NCBI GenBank assembly: GCA_963787895.1
Contig: CAWBEX010000001.1
Coordinates: 248,001-312,000 of the forward strand
Reading direction: 5' to 3'
Length of the DNA stretch: 64,000 bases
Source: Anderseniella sp963787895
Lineage (GTDB): Bacteria; Pseudomonadota; Alphaproteobacteria; Rhizobiales; Aestuariivirgaceae
Shown in pieces: positions 45,459 through 55,106 of the stretch (position 1 is the first letter of the stretch; each line of letters begins with the position of its first letter). The notes beneath the pieces were generated by a model. The model had not been told where the DNA came from and did no database searches. It worked only from the letters and a program-made list of their open reading frames with translations. A program made the position numbers and the translations under genes.

Positions 45459-46646
45459 TTATGCCTGCAAGCGGCGCGCCAACTCAGTGGCCTTTGTTCG
45501 CGCATATGAATCCGCTTGCCATACATCGTCAAGTGAAGACATTGCCACAATCATGTTTTCGCGCTCTGCCAGGTCCAGCGTGTCGCTGACCAGCTGGGTA
45601 ATCTCCAGCCATCGCAATTGCTCGCGCAGGAAAGCCGCAACCGCAATTTCGTTAGCCGCGTTCAAAATGGTCGTGGCATTGCCACCCCTTGCGAGCGCCG
45701 AACGCGCCAGTTCAACTGCCGGAAATCTGTCATTGTCGACTGCTTCAAAGGTGAGGGTGCCAATGGTTGCCAGATCAAGCCGGTCGACCGGCGCCTTTAT
45801 CCGGCCCGGGTGCGCCATTGCATAGGCAATCGGCGTGCGCATGTCAGGAACGCCAAGCTGGGCAATAGTCGACCCGTCGACATACGACACATAAGAATGA
45901 ACGATGGATTGCGGGTGGACGACGACATCGATCTTCTCCAGTGAAATCGGGAAAAGATGATACGCTTCTATGAATTCCAGTCCCTTGTTCATAAGAGTTG
46001 AGCTATCGATGGTCACTTTCTGACCCATCGACCAGTTGGGATGCTTCAGGGCTGACTGAAGCGTTGCCTGCTCCAGCTCCTGCTTGCTCCAGGTACGAAA
46101 AGGTCCACCTGACGCTGTCAACGTCAATCTGTCCACACCTGCAGTATTGTGCTCTTCAAAACACTGGAAAAGCGCTGAGTGCTCGCTATCTACCGGAAGT
46201 ATCGTGGCGTTGTGCCTTTTTGCGGCATTTGTGAAAACCTCGGCCCCGGAGACAAGGCACTCCTTGTTGGCCAGGGCAATCGTTGTGCCCTGCTCGACCG
46301 CCGCCAGTGTCGGCTTGAGGCCGCTTGCCCCGACAATCGCCCCCATAGTCATGTCCACTGGCCGTGCTGCGGCTTCAATCACCGCGTTCTCGCCAGCTGC
46401 CGCTTCGATGCCGCTGCCGGAAAGAGCGTCGCGCAAATCACCAAGCAGACTGTCATCCGCTGTTACCGCGAGCTTGACACCAAGCTCACGAGCGTCGCTT
46501 GCCAACTGCGCAATGTTGCGGTTGGCAACCAGTGCATCCACGAAAAAGCTCTCGCGATGGTTCCTGATAATGTCGACGGTTGACTGGCCGATGGAACCAG
46601 TCGACCCGAGGATGGTCAGGGTCTTGTTGCCCGAGTAGCTGCTCAT
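45459..46646 (-). CDS. dxr: 1-deoxy-D-xylulose 5-phosphate reductoisomerase
   Basis: A 395-residue DXP reductoisomerase, the committed step of the non-mevalonate isoprenoid pathway. The NADPH-binding LGSTGSIGQSTVDII start is present. The metal-binding and substrate residues lie in VDSEHSALFQC and LTASGGPFR. The ATG at 46646 is used; the upstream GTG at 46661 adds five residues. It lies between cdsA and rseP and feeds undecaprenyl diphosphate synthesis together with uppS of the same cluster. Confidence 0.96.
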   Translation of the reverse strand: MSSYSGNKTLTILGSTGSIGQSTVDIIRNHRESFFVDALVANRNIAQLASDARELGVKLAVTADDSLLGDLRDALSGSGIEAAAGENAVIEAAARPVDMTMGAIVGASGLKPTLAAVEQGTTIALANKECLVSGAEVFTNAAKRHNATILPVDSEHSALFQCFEEHNTAGVDRLTLTASGGPFRTWSKQELEQATLQSALKHPNWSMGQKVTIDSSTLMNKGLEFIEAYHLFPISLEKIDVVVHPQSIVHSYVSYVDGSTIAQLGVPDMRTPIAYAMAHPGRIKAPVDRLDLATIGTLTFEAVDNDRFPAVELARSALARGGNATTILNAANEIAVAAFLREQLRWLEITQLVSDTLDLAERENMIVAMSSLDDVWQADSYARTKATELARRLQA

Positions 46647-46682
46647 ACAGGATTGACTCACTTGTTTCAGGTTGGCGAGTGC

Positions 46683-47540
46683 TTACCAGACAAGCAGGCC
46701 TCTGGCCACGGTTTCCTCGCCGGCGCGAAACAAACCGAATGCTGCCGCCGCGATAGCGGCAAACATCAGTCCGTCCACCCGGTCAAGCACGCCCCCATGA
46801 CCGGGAATGATGTGGCCGGAATCCTTGACGCCGAAACGGCGCTTCACACCCGATTCGAAAAGGTCCCCAACTTGCTCCAGCACAGCCAGCACAGCGCCAG
46901 TCACCAACACGTGCCAGACAGCATCAATACCGGAAACCCAAACAAAGCCGAGGCTTGCCAGGACGCCACCGACAATTGCCCCGCACAGACCGGCCCATGT
47001 CTTGTTGGGTGACACTGAAGGTGCAAGTTTTGGCCCGCCAATCAGCCTGCCAAACACAAAGGCCAGTGTATCGGCACACCACACAACGGTGAACAACCAC
47101 AACACGGCGCTCAGGCCGTATTCAGGCGATTGCCGGATGAGGATGAGTGCTATACCAGGCAGTGCAATGTAGGGCACACCCCACCAGGCCCAGCCAGATC
47201 GCGACTTGCCCCTTCCGGCTTCCACCAACAGGCTGAGCGCCCAGCACGCTGCTGTAAGCTGCAATGCCGTCGCAAGACCCGCCCGACTAACCACGAGTGC
47301 GGCCCCTATGGCAGCAAATGCATGCAACACAAACTGCAGTTGTGAACCACGGTGCACCATCCGGCACCACTCGGCTGCCATCAACGCAGCAATCAGCGCG
47401 ATACCGATATCAAACCAGATGCTGCCGGCCCACACATCCAGCAGCACAATAGGCACAAGCACGACAGCAGCCACGATGCGGACGGCAAGTTCACGGGTAA
47501 AGAAAGCAGGCCTGCCGGTTTTGAGTGCGGTTGGTTTCAT
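46683..47540 (-). CDS. cdsA: Phosphatidate cytidylyltransferase
   Basis: A 285-residue inner-membrane enzyme making CDP-diacylglycerol, the precursor of all phospholipids. Several transmembrane helices are followed by the CdsA signature SPNKTWAGLCGAIVGG and the C-terminal KRRFGVKDSGHIIPGHGG-LDRVDG motif. It ends 37 bases before dxr and starts 20 bases after uppS in the rpsB-bamA cluster. Confidence 0.95.
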   Translation of the reverse strand: MKPTALKTGRPAFFTRELAVRIVAAVVLVPIVLLDVWAGSIWFDIGIALIAALMAAEWCRMVHRGSQLQFVLHAFAAIGAALVVSRAGLATALQLTAACWALSLLVEAGRGKSRSGWAWWGVPYIALPGIALILIRQSPEYGLSAVLWLFTVVWCADTLAFVFGRLIGGPKLAPSVSPNKTWAGLCGAIVGGVLASLGFVWVSGIDAVWHVLVTGAVLAVLEQVGDLFESGVKRRFGVKDSGHIIPGHGGVLDRVDGLMFAAIAAAAFGLFRAGEETVARGLLVW

Positions 47541-47559
47541 GGCCTGTGCATGGCGTTAA

Positions 47560-48327
<768 letters not shown>

Positions 48328-48435
48328 ATACGCCCCCCCGTCATGAATAGTGGTCTTCACCTGTGACGCCCTTTTCGCAACATGTGAAAACGCGCAACCC
48401 GAGGACCCCGCCCCTGCACCGCCAATATGACCACT

Positions 48436-48996
48436 TCAGACATGCATGATCTCTGCATCTTTGTGGCTGAGCATATCATCAATGGCCTTTATCTTCTCAT
48501 CTGTCAGAGACTGAACCTGATCCGACTGCTGACGATGTTCATCCTCGGATATGTCGCCGTCTTTTTCCATTTGCTTGAGCGTATCCATCCCGTCACGACG
48601 GATATTGCGCACAGCCACCCGCGCCTTCTCGGCATAGGAATGTGCAACCTTGGTCAATTCTCGCCTGCGGTCTTCATTGAGTTCCGGCACAGGGACTCTG
48701 ATCACTGCTCCCTCAGACATTGGGTTGAGCCCAAGTCCCGCATTGCGAATTGCCTTGTCGACTGCTGGCGCCAAAGTAGCATCCCATACCTGGACTGACA
48801 GCATTCTCGGTTCCGGCACGGAAACCGTGCCGACCTGATTCAAGGGCATTTGTGAACCATAGGCGTCCACCATGACTGGTTCCAGCAACGCTGCAGACGC
48901 CCTGCCGGTACGCAAACCGCCGAACTCGGTTTTCAGCGCATCAAGTGCGCCATCCATCCGCCGTGTCAGGTCTTTCAGGTCGATGCTGCTGCTCAT
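48436..48996 (-). CDS. frr: Ribosome recycling factor
   Basis: A complete 186-residue RRF, which with EF-G splits post-termination ribosomes. The three-helix bundle is seen in LKTEFGGLRTGRASAALLEPV, split by the beta domain, and RKLTK-like pieces (RRRELTKVAHSYAEKARVAVRNIR). It sits 64 bases after pyrH in the classic rpsB-tsf-pyrH-frr order. Confidence 0.97.
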   Translation of the reverse strand: MSSSIDLKDLTRRMDGALDALKTEFGGLRTGRASAALLEPVMVDAYGSQMPLNQVGTVSVPEPRMLSVQVWDATLAPAVDKAIRNAGLGLNPMSEGAVIRVPVPELNEDRRRELTKVAHSYAEKARVAVRNIRRDGMDTLKQMEKDGDISEDEHRQQSDQVQSLTDEKIKAIDDMLSHKDAEIMHV

Positions 48997-49060
48997 TTTC
49001 CGGTTCTCTCTTCACCCTGTTGGCCAGCGGAATATTTCCCAATTTCACAGATTTGCAAGT

Positions 49061-49777
49061 TCAAACCGTGACTGTTGTAAACGTGCCCTGGCCCTTGAGG
49101 ACCTTGTTGAATTCGCCTGGCTGGCGAATTGAGAAAATGATTAGCGGAATTGCATTGTCCCGCGCAAGAGCAACTGCCGCACCGTCCATAACCTTCAGAT
49201 TGCGGGCCAGCATGTCATCATAAGTCAGTTTGTCGAGACGATCTGCATCCGGATTTTTCTTTGGATCGTCACTGTAAACGCCATCGACGCTCGTGCCCTT
49301 GAACAATGCATCACATTGTAATTCGGCTGCGCGCAATGCCGCACCTGTATCAGTTGTGAAAAACGGGTTACCGGTGCCGGCCGCGCACAGGACCACCCTG
49401 CCCTTTTTCAGGTGCCAAAGGGCCTTTGCCCGGATGAATGGTTCGCAAACGGTTGGCATCGGAATGGCGGACATGGCGCGGGCTTCCACTCCCACTCCAC
49501 CAAGCACATCCTGCATGGCCAATGCGTTCATGACAGTTGCAAGCATCCCCATCTGGTCGGCGTTGGCGCGGTCCATGCCACCGGCTGCCCCTGCCACACC
49601 GCGAAAGATGTTGCCGCCGCCGATCACCAGCGCCACCTGCGTACCGCCGCTCACGGCCTTTGCAACTTCACCTGCAACGCGGCCCGCCATGTCCATGTCG
49701 ATGCCGAAGTCCTTTGAGCCCATGAGCGCCTCTCCAGACACTTTCAGCAACACTCTCCTGTAACCCGGTTTTGCCAT
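49061..49777 (-). CDS. pyrH: UMP kinase
   Basis: A 238-residue bacterial UMP kinase of the amino-acid kinase fold. It begins with RVLLKVSGEALMG, followed by GGGNIFRG and the DRANADQMGMLATV segment, and phosphorylates UMP to UDP. It is separated from tsf by about 200 bases holding a strong terminator, so it probably has its own promoter. Confidence 0.97.
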   Translation of the reverse strand: MAKPGYRRVLLKVSGEALMGSKDFGIDMDMAGRVAGEVAKAVSGGTQVALVIGGGNIFRGVAGAAGGMDRANADQMGMLATVMNALAMQDVLGGVGVEARAMSAIPMPTVCEPFIRAKALWHLKKGRVVLCAAGTGNPFFTTDTGAALRAAELQCDALFKGTSVDGVYSDDPKKNPDADRLDKLTYDDMLARNLKVMDGAAVALARDNAIPLIIFSIRQPGEFNKVLKGQGTFTTVTV

Positions 49778-49792
49778 CGTGCGTCTTCCTGA

Positions 49793-49826
49793 AAAAGCAA
49801 ACGGAGCCTGCCAGGGCAGACTCCGT
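49793..49826 (-). terminator. Intrinsic terminator downstream of tsf
   Basis: On the minus strand ACGGAG and CTGCC pair with GGCAG and CTCCGT, with one mismatch, in a long stem followed by TTGCTTTTT. It lies in the tsf-pyrH gap, ends the rpsB-tsf transcript and may attenuate readthrough into pyrH. Confidence 0.88.
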
Positions 49827-49976
49827 CATTTGTTGTGCAATTCGCCGATTCGCGCCAGAGCAAGGCAGTCCAGAATGAACCGGTAAAATGGTTCGACCCG
49901 CTCAAAAGCGACCAGCATGTTCCGTTCAAGTGTTTCAACTGAAACAGATCATGCTGCATTCTGGTGTGTGCAGCTA

Positions 49977-50891
49977 TCAGGCGCCGCTTGCAGCCTTCGC
50001 AACTTCAGCCGCGAAATCCTCGACTTCCTTCTCGATGCCTTCACCCAACTGCAAACGCACAAATCCGGAAATCTTCAGGCCACCGGCTTCCTCAGCCGCT
50101 TTGCCCACGGTCAGGTCCGGGTTGATCACGAAAGCCTGGCTGAGCAGCACGGATTCCTCATAGAACTTGCGAATGCGGCCTTCGACCATCTTCTCAATGA
50201 TGTTTTCCGGCTTGCCGCTTTCACGGGCCTGCTCGGTAAACACCGCACGCTCACGATCAACCACGTCAGCCGGAATCTCCTCCGGCGTCAGCGCGAGTGG
50301 ATTCACTGCCGCAACGTGCATTGCAACCTGCTTGCCGAATGCTTCTGCCGCAGCCTTGTCACCATCGGTTTCAACACCAATCAGAACAGCAATCTTGCCA
50401 ACGCCCGGAGCAACCTGATTGTGGATGTACGATGCAACAACGCCATTGCTGACGCTGAGTGCTGCTGTGCGGCGCAGGCTCATGTTCTCGCCGATCGTTC
50501 CGACCAGCTCGGTGATTCTGTCGGCCACCGACTTGCCAGCGCCGGGAAATTCAGCCGCATTCAGCTTGTCCACATCACCACCAGCAGCAGGCGCCAGCTC
50601 GGAAATGGTTGTAACGAGCGTCTGAAATTCAGGGTTGCGAGCCACAAAGTCTGTTTCGGAGTTGACCTCAACAGCAGCGCCCGTGTTGCCTTCGACGGCC
50701 ACGGCCACCAGGCCTTCAGCAGCCACACGGGTTGCCTTCTTCGCGGCCTTGGAGAGGCCCTTGGCGCGCAGCCAGTCAATCGCGGCTTCCATGTCGCCGT
50801 CGGTTTCAACCAGCGCGTTCTTGCAATCCATCATGCCTGCGCCAGTGCTAATACGCAGGTCCTTCACCATCGCAGCAGTGATCTGTGCCAT
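49977..50891 (-). CDS. tsf: Elongation factor Ts
   Basis: A 304-residue EF-Ts, the nucleotide-exchange factor for EF-Tu. It has the UBA-like N-terminal domain (TGAGMMDCKNALVE) and the core with GLVAVAVEG and NSETDFVARN. The ATG at 50891 has AGGTAA upstream, which decides the start against the ATG at 50906. Confidence 0.97.
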   Translation of the reverse strand: MAQITAAMVKDLRISTGAGMMDCKNALVETDGDMEAAIDWLRAKGLSKAAKKATRVAAEGLVAVAVEGNTGAAVEVNSETDFVARNPEFQTLVTTISELAPAAGGDVDKLNAAEFPGAGKSVADRITELVGTIGENMSLRRTAALSVSNGVVASYIHNQVAPGVGKIAVLIGVETDGDKAAAEAFGKQVAMHVAAVNPLALTPEEIPADVVDRERAVFTEQARESGKPENIIEKMVEGRIRKFYEESVLLSQAFVINPDLTVGKAAEEAGGLKISGFVRLQLGEGIEKEVEDFAAEVAKAASGA

Positions 50892-50918
50892 GAGATTACC
50901 TTTCATGTCTTCTGTTGC

Positions 50919-50978
50919 GGCTTCAAAGCGAAGCCAGGTTTTGAGATAGCAGCGTCCAAGGTTTCACCCTGTGGACGC
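50919..50978 (-). promoter_or_regulatory. Two stem-loops in the rpsB-tsf spacer
   Basis: GCGTCCA/TGGACGC (50952-50978) and GGCTTC/GAAGCC (50919-50935) are perfect hairpins in the roughly 100-base gap between the rpsB stop and tsf. Neither has a T-tract. They may tune the rpsB-tsf ratio or protect a processed end. Function is inferred from position only. Confidence 0.4.
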
Positions 50979-50994
50979 CTGCCAGCAGGTAGCA

Positions 50995-51963
50995 TCACCC
51001 TGCAATCATGGACTTCGCCTGACCGATCCAGTCTTCCCGCTCGATACGGCCCTTGAAGTTGAGCTTTTCGTCGATCTCGTTGACCTGCTCAGCTGTCAGT
51101 TCGGCAATCTGGGCAATGGTCGAAAAACCAATTTCAGCCAGCTTGCCAGCCAGCACTGGTCCAACACCGGAAATCTTCGTCAGGTCATCCTCGCCACTAG
51201 CAGCAGCCGGTTCTGCGGCCACAGCTTCAGCAACAGGTTCAACGGCAGCGCCAATGTCGACGCCTGCGCCGGTTGCGCTCTGCGAGATACCGTCAATGGC
51301 AGCACGTGCGATAAGATCGCAATACAGCGCAATCGCGCGGCCCGCATCGTCATTGCCCGGTATAGGAAAATCAATACCAGCCGGATCACAGTTGGAATCG
51401 AGAATGGCTATCACCGGGATACCAAGACGATTGGCTTCCTTGATGGCGATGGCCTCCTTGTTGGTATCAATGACGAACAGGATGTCTGGAATGCCACCCA
51501 TGTCCTTGATGCCGCCGAGTGCCAGCTCAAGCTTGTTCTTCTCGCGGGTCAGTGTCAGCTGTTCACGCTTGGTGAAGCCCTGGGCTCCGCCACCAAAAAG
51601 CTCTTCCAGTTCACGAAGACGCCTGATCGAATTGGAAATGGTTTTCCAGTTCGTCATGGTTCCGCCAAGCCAGCGGGAGTTGATGAAGTACTGGGCCGAA
51701 CGGCGCGCTGCGTCAGCGATCTGTTCCTGTGCCTGACGTTTGGTGCCGACAAACAGCAACCTGCCGCCGCCACCAACCGTATCGCGAACTGCTACCAGTG
51801 CCTGGTGCAGCAGGGGAACTGTCTGCGAAAGATCCATAATGTGGATGCCGTTGCGCGCACCATAGATGTAGGATTCCATTTTCGGATTCCAGCGGTGCGT
51901 CTGATGGCCAAAGTGAATGCCAGCTTCAAGCAGCTGACGCATGGAATAGTCTGGCAATGCCAT
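50995..51963 (-). CDS. rpsB: 30S ribosomal protein S2 with a C-terminal helix-hairpin-helix extension
   Basis: A 322-residue S2. Residues 1-240 or so are the normal S2 core (LEAGIHFGHQTHRWNPK, FVGTKRQAQEQI, DSNCDPAGIDFPIPGNDD). An Ala/Glu-rich linker and a C-terminal domain of about 60 residues follow: LTKISGVGPVLAGKLAEIG, then a second helix-hairpin-helix-like half. S2 proteins without this are about 240-260 residues. Related Rhizobiales carry similar extensions. AGGAAACAGG sits just before the ATG at 51963. It is the first gene of the translation-envelope cluster and is preceded by strong hairpins. Confidence 0.96.
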   Translation of the reverse strand: MALPDYSMRQLLEAGIHFGHQTHRWNPKMESYIYGARNGIHIMDLSQTVPLLHQALVAVRDTVGGGGRLLFVGTKRQAQEQIADAARRSAQYFINSRWLGGTMTNWKTISNSIRRLRELEELFGGGAQGFTKREQLTLTREKNKLELALGGIKDMGGIPDILFVIDTNKEAIAIKEANRLGIPVIAILDSNCDPAGIDFPIPGNDDAGRAIALYCDLIARAAIDGISQSATGAGVDIGAAVEPVAEAVAAEPAAASGEDDLTKISGVGPVLAGKLAEIGFSTIAQIAELTAEQVNEIDEKLNFKGRIEREDWIGQAKSMIAG

Positions 51964-52031
51964 GTGCCTGTTTCCTTTTCCGGTTAAACCTGACGCGCTG
52001 GCAAGTGACCGGAAACCCGGCACCGGATGGA

Positions 52032-52070
52032 AGTGCTTCTATGTGGCGGATCTGATCCGCGTGAAGCACT
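52032..52070. promoter_or_regulatory. Nested perfect hairpin upstream of rpsB
   Basis: AGTGCTTC/GAAGCACT (52032-52039 and 52063-52070) encloses GCGGAT/ATCCGC around a CTG loop. It lies 69-107 bases before the rpsB start, so it would be in the rpsB leader RNA. It may be an S2-responsive leader or a terminator-like element. There is no T-tract. Confidence 0.55.
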
Positions 52071-52096
52071 CCGCACCAACACGTGCGAATTGGCCC

Positions 52097-52117
52097 GGTT
52101 CGAACCCATTTCGAACC
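52097..52117. promoter_or_regulatory. Palindrome with an SOS-box-like direct repeat
   Basis: GGTTCGAA/TTCGAACC (52097-52104, 52110-52117) forms a perfect hairpin. The same bases contain GAAC-CCATTTC-GAAC (52102-52116), which matches the LexA-box spacing seen upstream of lexA. It lies about 70-85 bases before the small membrane-protein gene and 130 bases before rpsB in the other direction. Which of the two readings matters is open. Confidence 0.4.
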
Positions 52118-52186
52118 TGGGACGCGGCGGTGTATGCCCGAAACCTCACTTGATTGCAAGGCCTGCTCGTGCGATGGCCTGAACTC

Positions 52187-52351
52187 ATGACAAAACTCAT
52201 TGCCTTGTTCATGGCCGCCCTGGCCCTCATTCAGTACATCAAACCACTCGGTCTTCCCGGTTTGAAGCGCCGCCAGGATGCCTGGAAGCTTGCCGTTGCA
52301 GGTGCCGCCATGATGTTGCTCTTCATCGTCATCACTGCCGGGCTCAAGTAG
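52187..52351 (+). CDS. Small two-helix membrane protein
   Basis: A 54-residue protein with two predicted transmembrane helices (about 3-20 and 36-52). They flank a basic loop PLGLPGLKRRQDAWK, which suggests a cytoplasmic loop and an N-out, C-out topology. No known family is recognised by eye. The ATG at 52187 is favoured over the open frame from 52154. Its stop overlaps the convergent DUF2339 stop by eight bases. A LexA-box-like repeat lies upstream (52102-52116), so damage induction is possible, but this is speculative. Confidence 0.65.
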   Translation: MTKLIALFMAALALIQYIKPLGLPGLKRRQDAWKLAVAGAAMMLLFIVITAGLK

Positions 52352-55085
52352 CTTCACCTGTGCCGGTTTGCGGTTTGTGCACAAAGCGCTGATAGACAAA
52401 GCCGATGCCCACAAGACACAAACCAAGCCCGAGGAACGAGGCCACTCGCAGCAACCCTTCCAGGTCCGACAAATCGACCAGAAAAACCTTGAGCACCACA
52501 AGCACCAGCACCGCCAGCGAGGCATAGCGCAACTGCGCCCTTTGCAGCATGATGCCTCCCGCCAGCAGCGCTATCGCGAACAGCAGCCAGACCGCTGAGT
52601 ATGTGTACAGCTCCGAAGTGGGCATTTGAAAACTGCCCAACTGGTCTGGCGCGTGGAAAAAGCGGCGCACTTCCATCGATAACCACAACAGCATTGCTGC
52701 GAGCACTGCCGGCGGCCATGCCATTTTCAACAGCCTGGGAACAGAATGGTTGCGCAACGTGTAGCCGATGAACCCGGCGAGCAATGCAGGCAAGAGATAG
52801 GCAGGCGCAAGTGCGTTGACAAGCGGCCAATTGCCAACCATCTGCCTGTCAAAAATCGGGTTTAGCCCGGTGAACACACAAAGACACGCGAGACCGCAGC
52901 CCATCGCGGTCAGCACCCTGCCCGCCCACTTGTCAATGAAGCCACCATGATGCGACCAGCGCCACCAGCATGCCGCCGCACTGACAAGCCAGCTTGTCGA
53001 ATGCAGCCCCGCCTCCAGCAAGCTGAAGTCCTCCCGTTCAATGCCCCCGGCCACTGCCACCCGGATGATGGCGGACACGAACATGGCGGCCAGGGCGATG
53101 CGTCCTCCTTCAAGCACCTTTGACAAAAGGTCTTTGGTGTTGCCTGCGCCAAACAGCTTGAATGCAAGATGGAACATCAACAAAGGCAGGCCGTAGCCAT
53201 AAACAACCCACCAGCGGCCAAGCCAGACCTGCTGGCCATAGTCGAAGATCTGCTGGTTGAGAAACAGCCGCCCCAAAACGGCTAACGCGATGAGTAACGC
53301 AGGCAAACGCAGTTGGCCAAGCTGCAACTGGCTTGCGATATACCCGGTCGCGGCAAGGACAGCTGCCAAGGATGCAGACAACCATGCATCACGCAGGACA
53401 AATGCAAGCGCCATGGCAACACTTGCGCAAACCGCCATGGCATAGATGCCAAGTGCAAGCCGCGCCTCTTCGTGTGATGCCGCTGACCGCACTCTGGCTG
53501 CCAACGCCACAAACACAGCCGCAAGTGCCAACCCGGCGAACGCCCATGTCACGCTGGGCTCAAGCGAGCGCAGCGTTGCATAGGCAGCCACCATCAAACC
53601 TATCGGCACGGCTGTTCCAAACGTTGCCCACACCCACGGCCGTACTGACCTCCAAAGCTGCCAGTAACCAGCAATCAGGGCGCCCGCCCCCACGATCATG
53701 CTGTATCTCAAATAGGATCTGGCTTCCTCGGTAGGATCCAGCGACCAGCTTGCCCTGTCGCTGAAAATCCAGCCTTCCAGCCAACCTTCCAGATGCAGCC
53801 GTGCACCCCAGGCAGAAAACCCGAGCAGCAGCGCCAACCCGGCAACAAGAGCCAGAAAGTCGAAGCGTTCCGCGCGGGCTGCCGCAATCATGCAGGCAAC
53901 TGCAAACACCACCAGTCCAAGCAAAGACCCGATGCCGTATCCGTCCCTCACCAGTACAACCAGCAACAGAAACACCGCTGCCAGCGAAGCAGCAAACGAA
54001 GCCACGTGCATCGGTTCCTTCGGCCACCAGGGCTTGTGCCACAGCGCGGGCTGAGCATCAGCCGAGCGATATCCGTCCGCGAATGCATATCCGGTTCCTG
54101 CCAGCACCGAAAACAGCGCCAGCACCAGGCCGTCACCGAACAGCGAATAGGATTGCCCTGGACCGGCTTCAAAGGGACCAACCACCCATACCAGCACCCA
54201 AAGCCCGCTCAAGACGGTTGCCAACAAGGCAAACCACAGCGCCTGGCGATAGATCAGCACGGCACATACGGCGATGAACAGGATGGCGAAATACCCGAAC
54301 AGACCCGGCGCAAACGGATCTGCACTTGCCATGAACATTGGCAGCAGGAAGCCGCCGAGCAAGCCAACAATCGCAGTCATGGGCCCCTGCACAACAGACA
54401 GCGAGAATGCCACCAGGGCAGTTGCCGCGAGCGCTACAAGCGTCACGACAGGACCGATGAACCCATATAGCGCCGATGCCGCATAAACAGCAGCAAACAC
54501 GCCTGCCAGACCACCAGCACTCAGCGCCTGCGGCACATAATCCGGCTTGTCAGACACCAGACGCTGCTGCGACGGATGCCGGCGTAACCATTCTCCTGCA
54601 ACGGTCAATGCGCCACCGCACACCAGCCCAAGCATGACGCGCATCCCGGGCCCCAGCAGCCCGTTGTCCGCCATGTACTTGACGAGGAAAAGTCCTGACA
54701 ACGCAATCGCCAGCCCGCCAATCCAGATGAACCAGCGGCCTGCGAGGTTTTCCTCCAGACTGGAGCGCGCGGCCTTTGGTTTAACCGGCTGCTCCTCCGG
54801 CGACAATGGCGCCTTTACAACGTCGTCATTTGCCACCTTTGCGGCGATGCGGGATTTTGCGGTGACCTTCTTTGCCGCGGCAGCAGGCTCTGGTTCCGGC
54901 TCCGGTGTTGCTGCTGGTACGGCAACAGTCTGAACATCTTGTGATCTGAGTTGACTGAGTTCATTGCGAAGCTTGAACAGTTCGCGACTGACCCTTTCAG
55001 CCTTGTTCAATGCAACAATGGACAAGATGATCGGCGTAAGGAAAACGGCACCAACGATAAGAGCAATCCAGACAAACTCATCCAC
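52344..55085 (-). CDS. DUF2339 large multi-spanning membrane protein
   Basis: A 913-residue protein with roughly 25 or more transmembrane helices. A short N-terminal helix is followed by a coiled-coil-like segment (about 28-50), an Ala/Pro/Glu-rich linker, and then the DUF2339 core beginning at ENLAGRWFIWIGGLAIALSG. DUF2339 proteins are very hydrophobic inner-membrane proteins of unknown function. The start at 55085 fits the family start. Its upstream neighbour is dnaE, 22 bases away on the same strand. The function cannot be named. Confidence 0.85.
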   Translation of the reverse strand: MDEFVWIALIVGAVFLTPIILSIVALNKAERVSRELFKLRNELSQLRSQDVQTVAVPAATPEPEPEPAAAAKKVTAKSRIAAKVANDDVVKAPLSPEEQPVKPKAARSSLEENLAGRWFIWIGGLAIALSGLFLVKYMADNGLLGPGMRVMLGLVCGGALTVAGEWLRRHPSQQRLVSDKPDYVPQALSAGGLAGVFAAVYAASALYGFIGPVVTLVALAATALVAFSLSVVQGPMTAIVGLLGGFLLPMFMASADPFAPGLFGYFAILFIAVCAVLIYRQALWFALLATVLSGLWVLVWVVGPFEAGPGQSYSLFGDGLVLALFSVLAGTGYAFADGYRSADAQPALWHKPWWPKEPMHVASFAASLAAVFLLLVVLVRDGYGIGSLLGLVVFAVACMIAAARAERFDFLALVAGLALLLGFSAWGARLHLEGWLEGWIFSDRASWSLDPTEEARSYLRYSMIVGAGALIAGYWQLWRSVRPWVWATFGTAVPIGLMVAAYATLRSLEPSVTWAFAGLALAAVFVALAARVRSAASHEEARLALGIYAMAVCASVAMALAFVLRDAWLSASLAAVLAATGYIASQLQLGQLRLPALLIALAVLGRLFLNQQIFDYGQQVWLGRWWVVYGYGLPLLMFHLAFKLFGAGNTKDLLSKVLEGGRIALAAMFVSAIIRVAVAGGIEREDFSLLEAGLHSTSWLVSAAACWWRWSHHGGFIDKWAGRVLTAMGCGLACLCVFTGLNPIFDRQMVGNWPLVNALAPAYLLPALLAGFIGYTLRNHSVPRLLKMAWPPAVLAAMLLWLSMEVRRFFHAPDQLGSFQMPTSELYTYSAVWLLFAIALLAGGIMLQRAQLRYASLAVLVLVVLKVFLVDLSDLEGLLRVASFLGLGLCLVGIGFVYQRFVHKPQTGTGEAT

Positions 55086-55106
55086 GTTGCATATCCTCCC
55101 CTACGA

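Noticed and set aside
49917..51056. Plus-strand open frame of 379 codons antisense to tsf
   Set aside because: EF-Ts is unmistakable on the minus strand.
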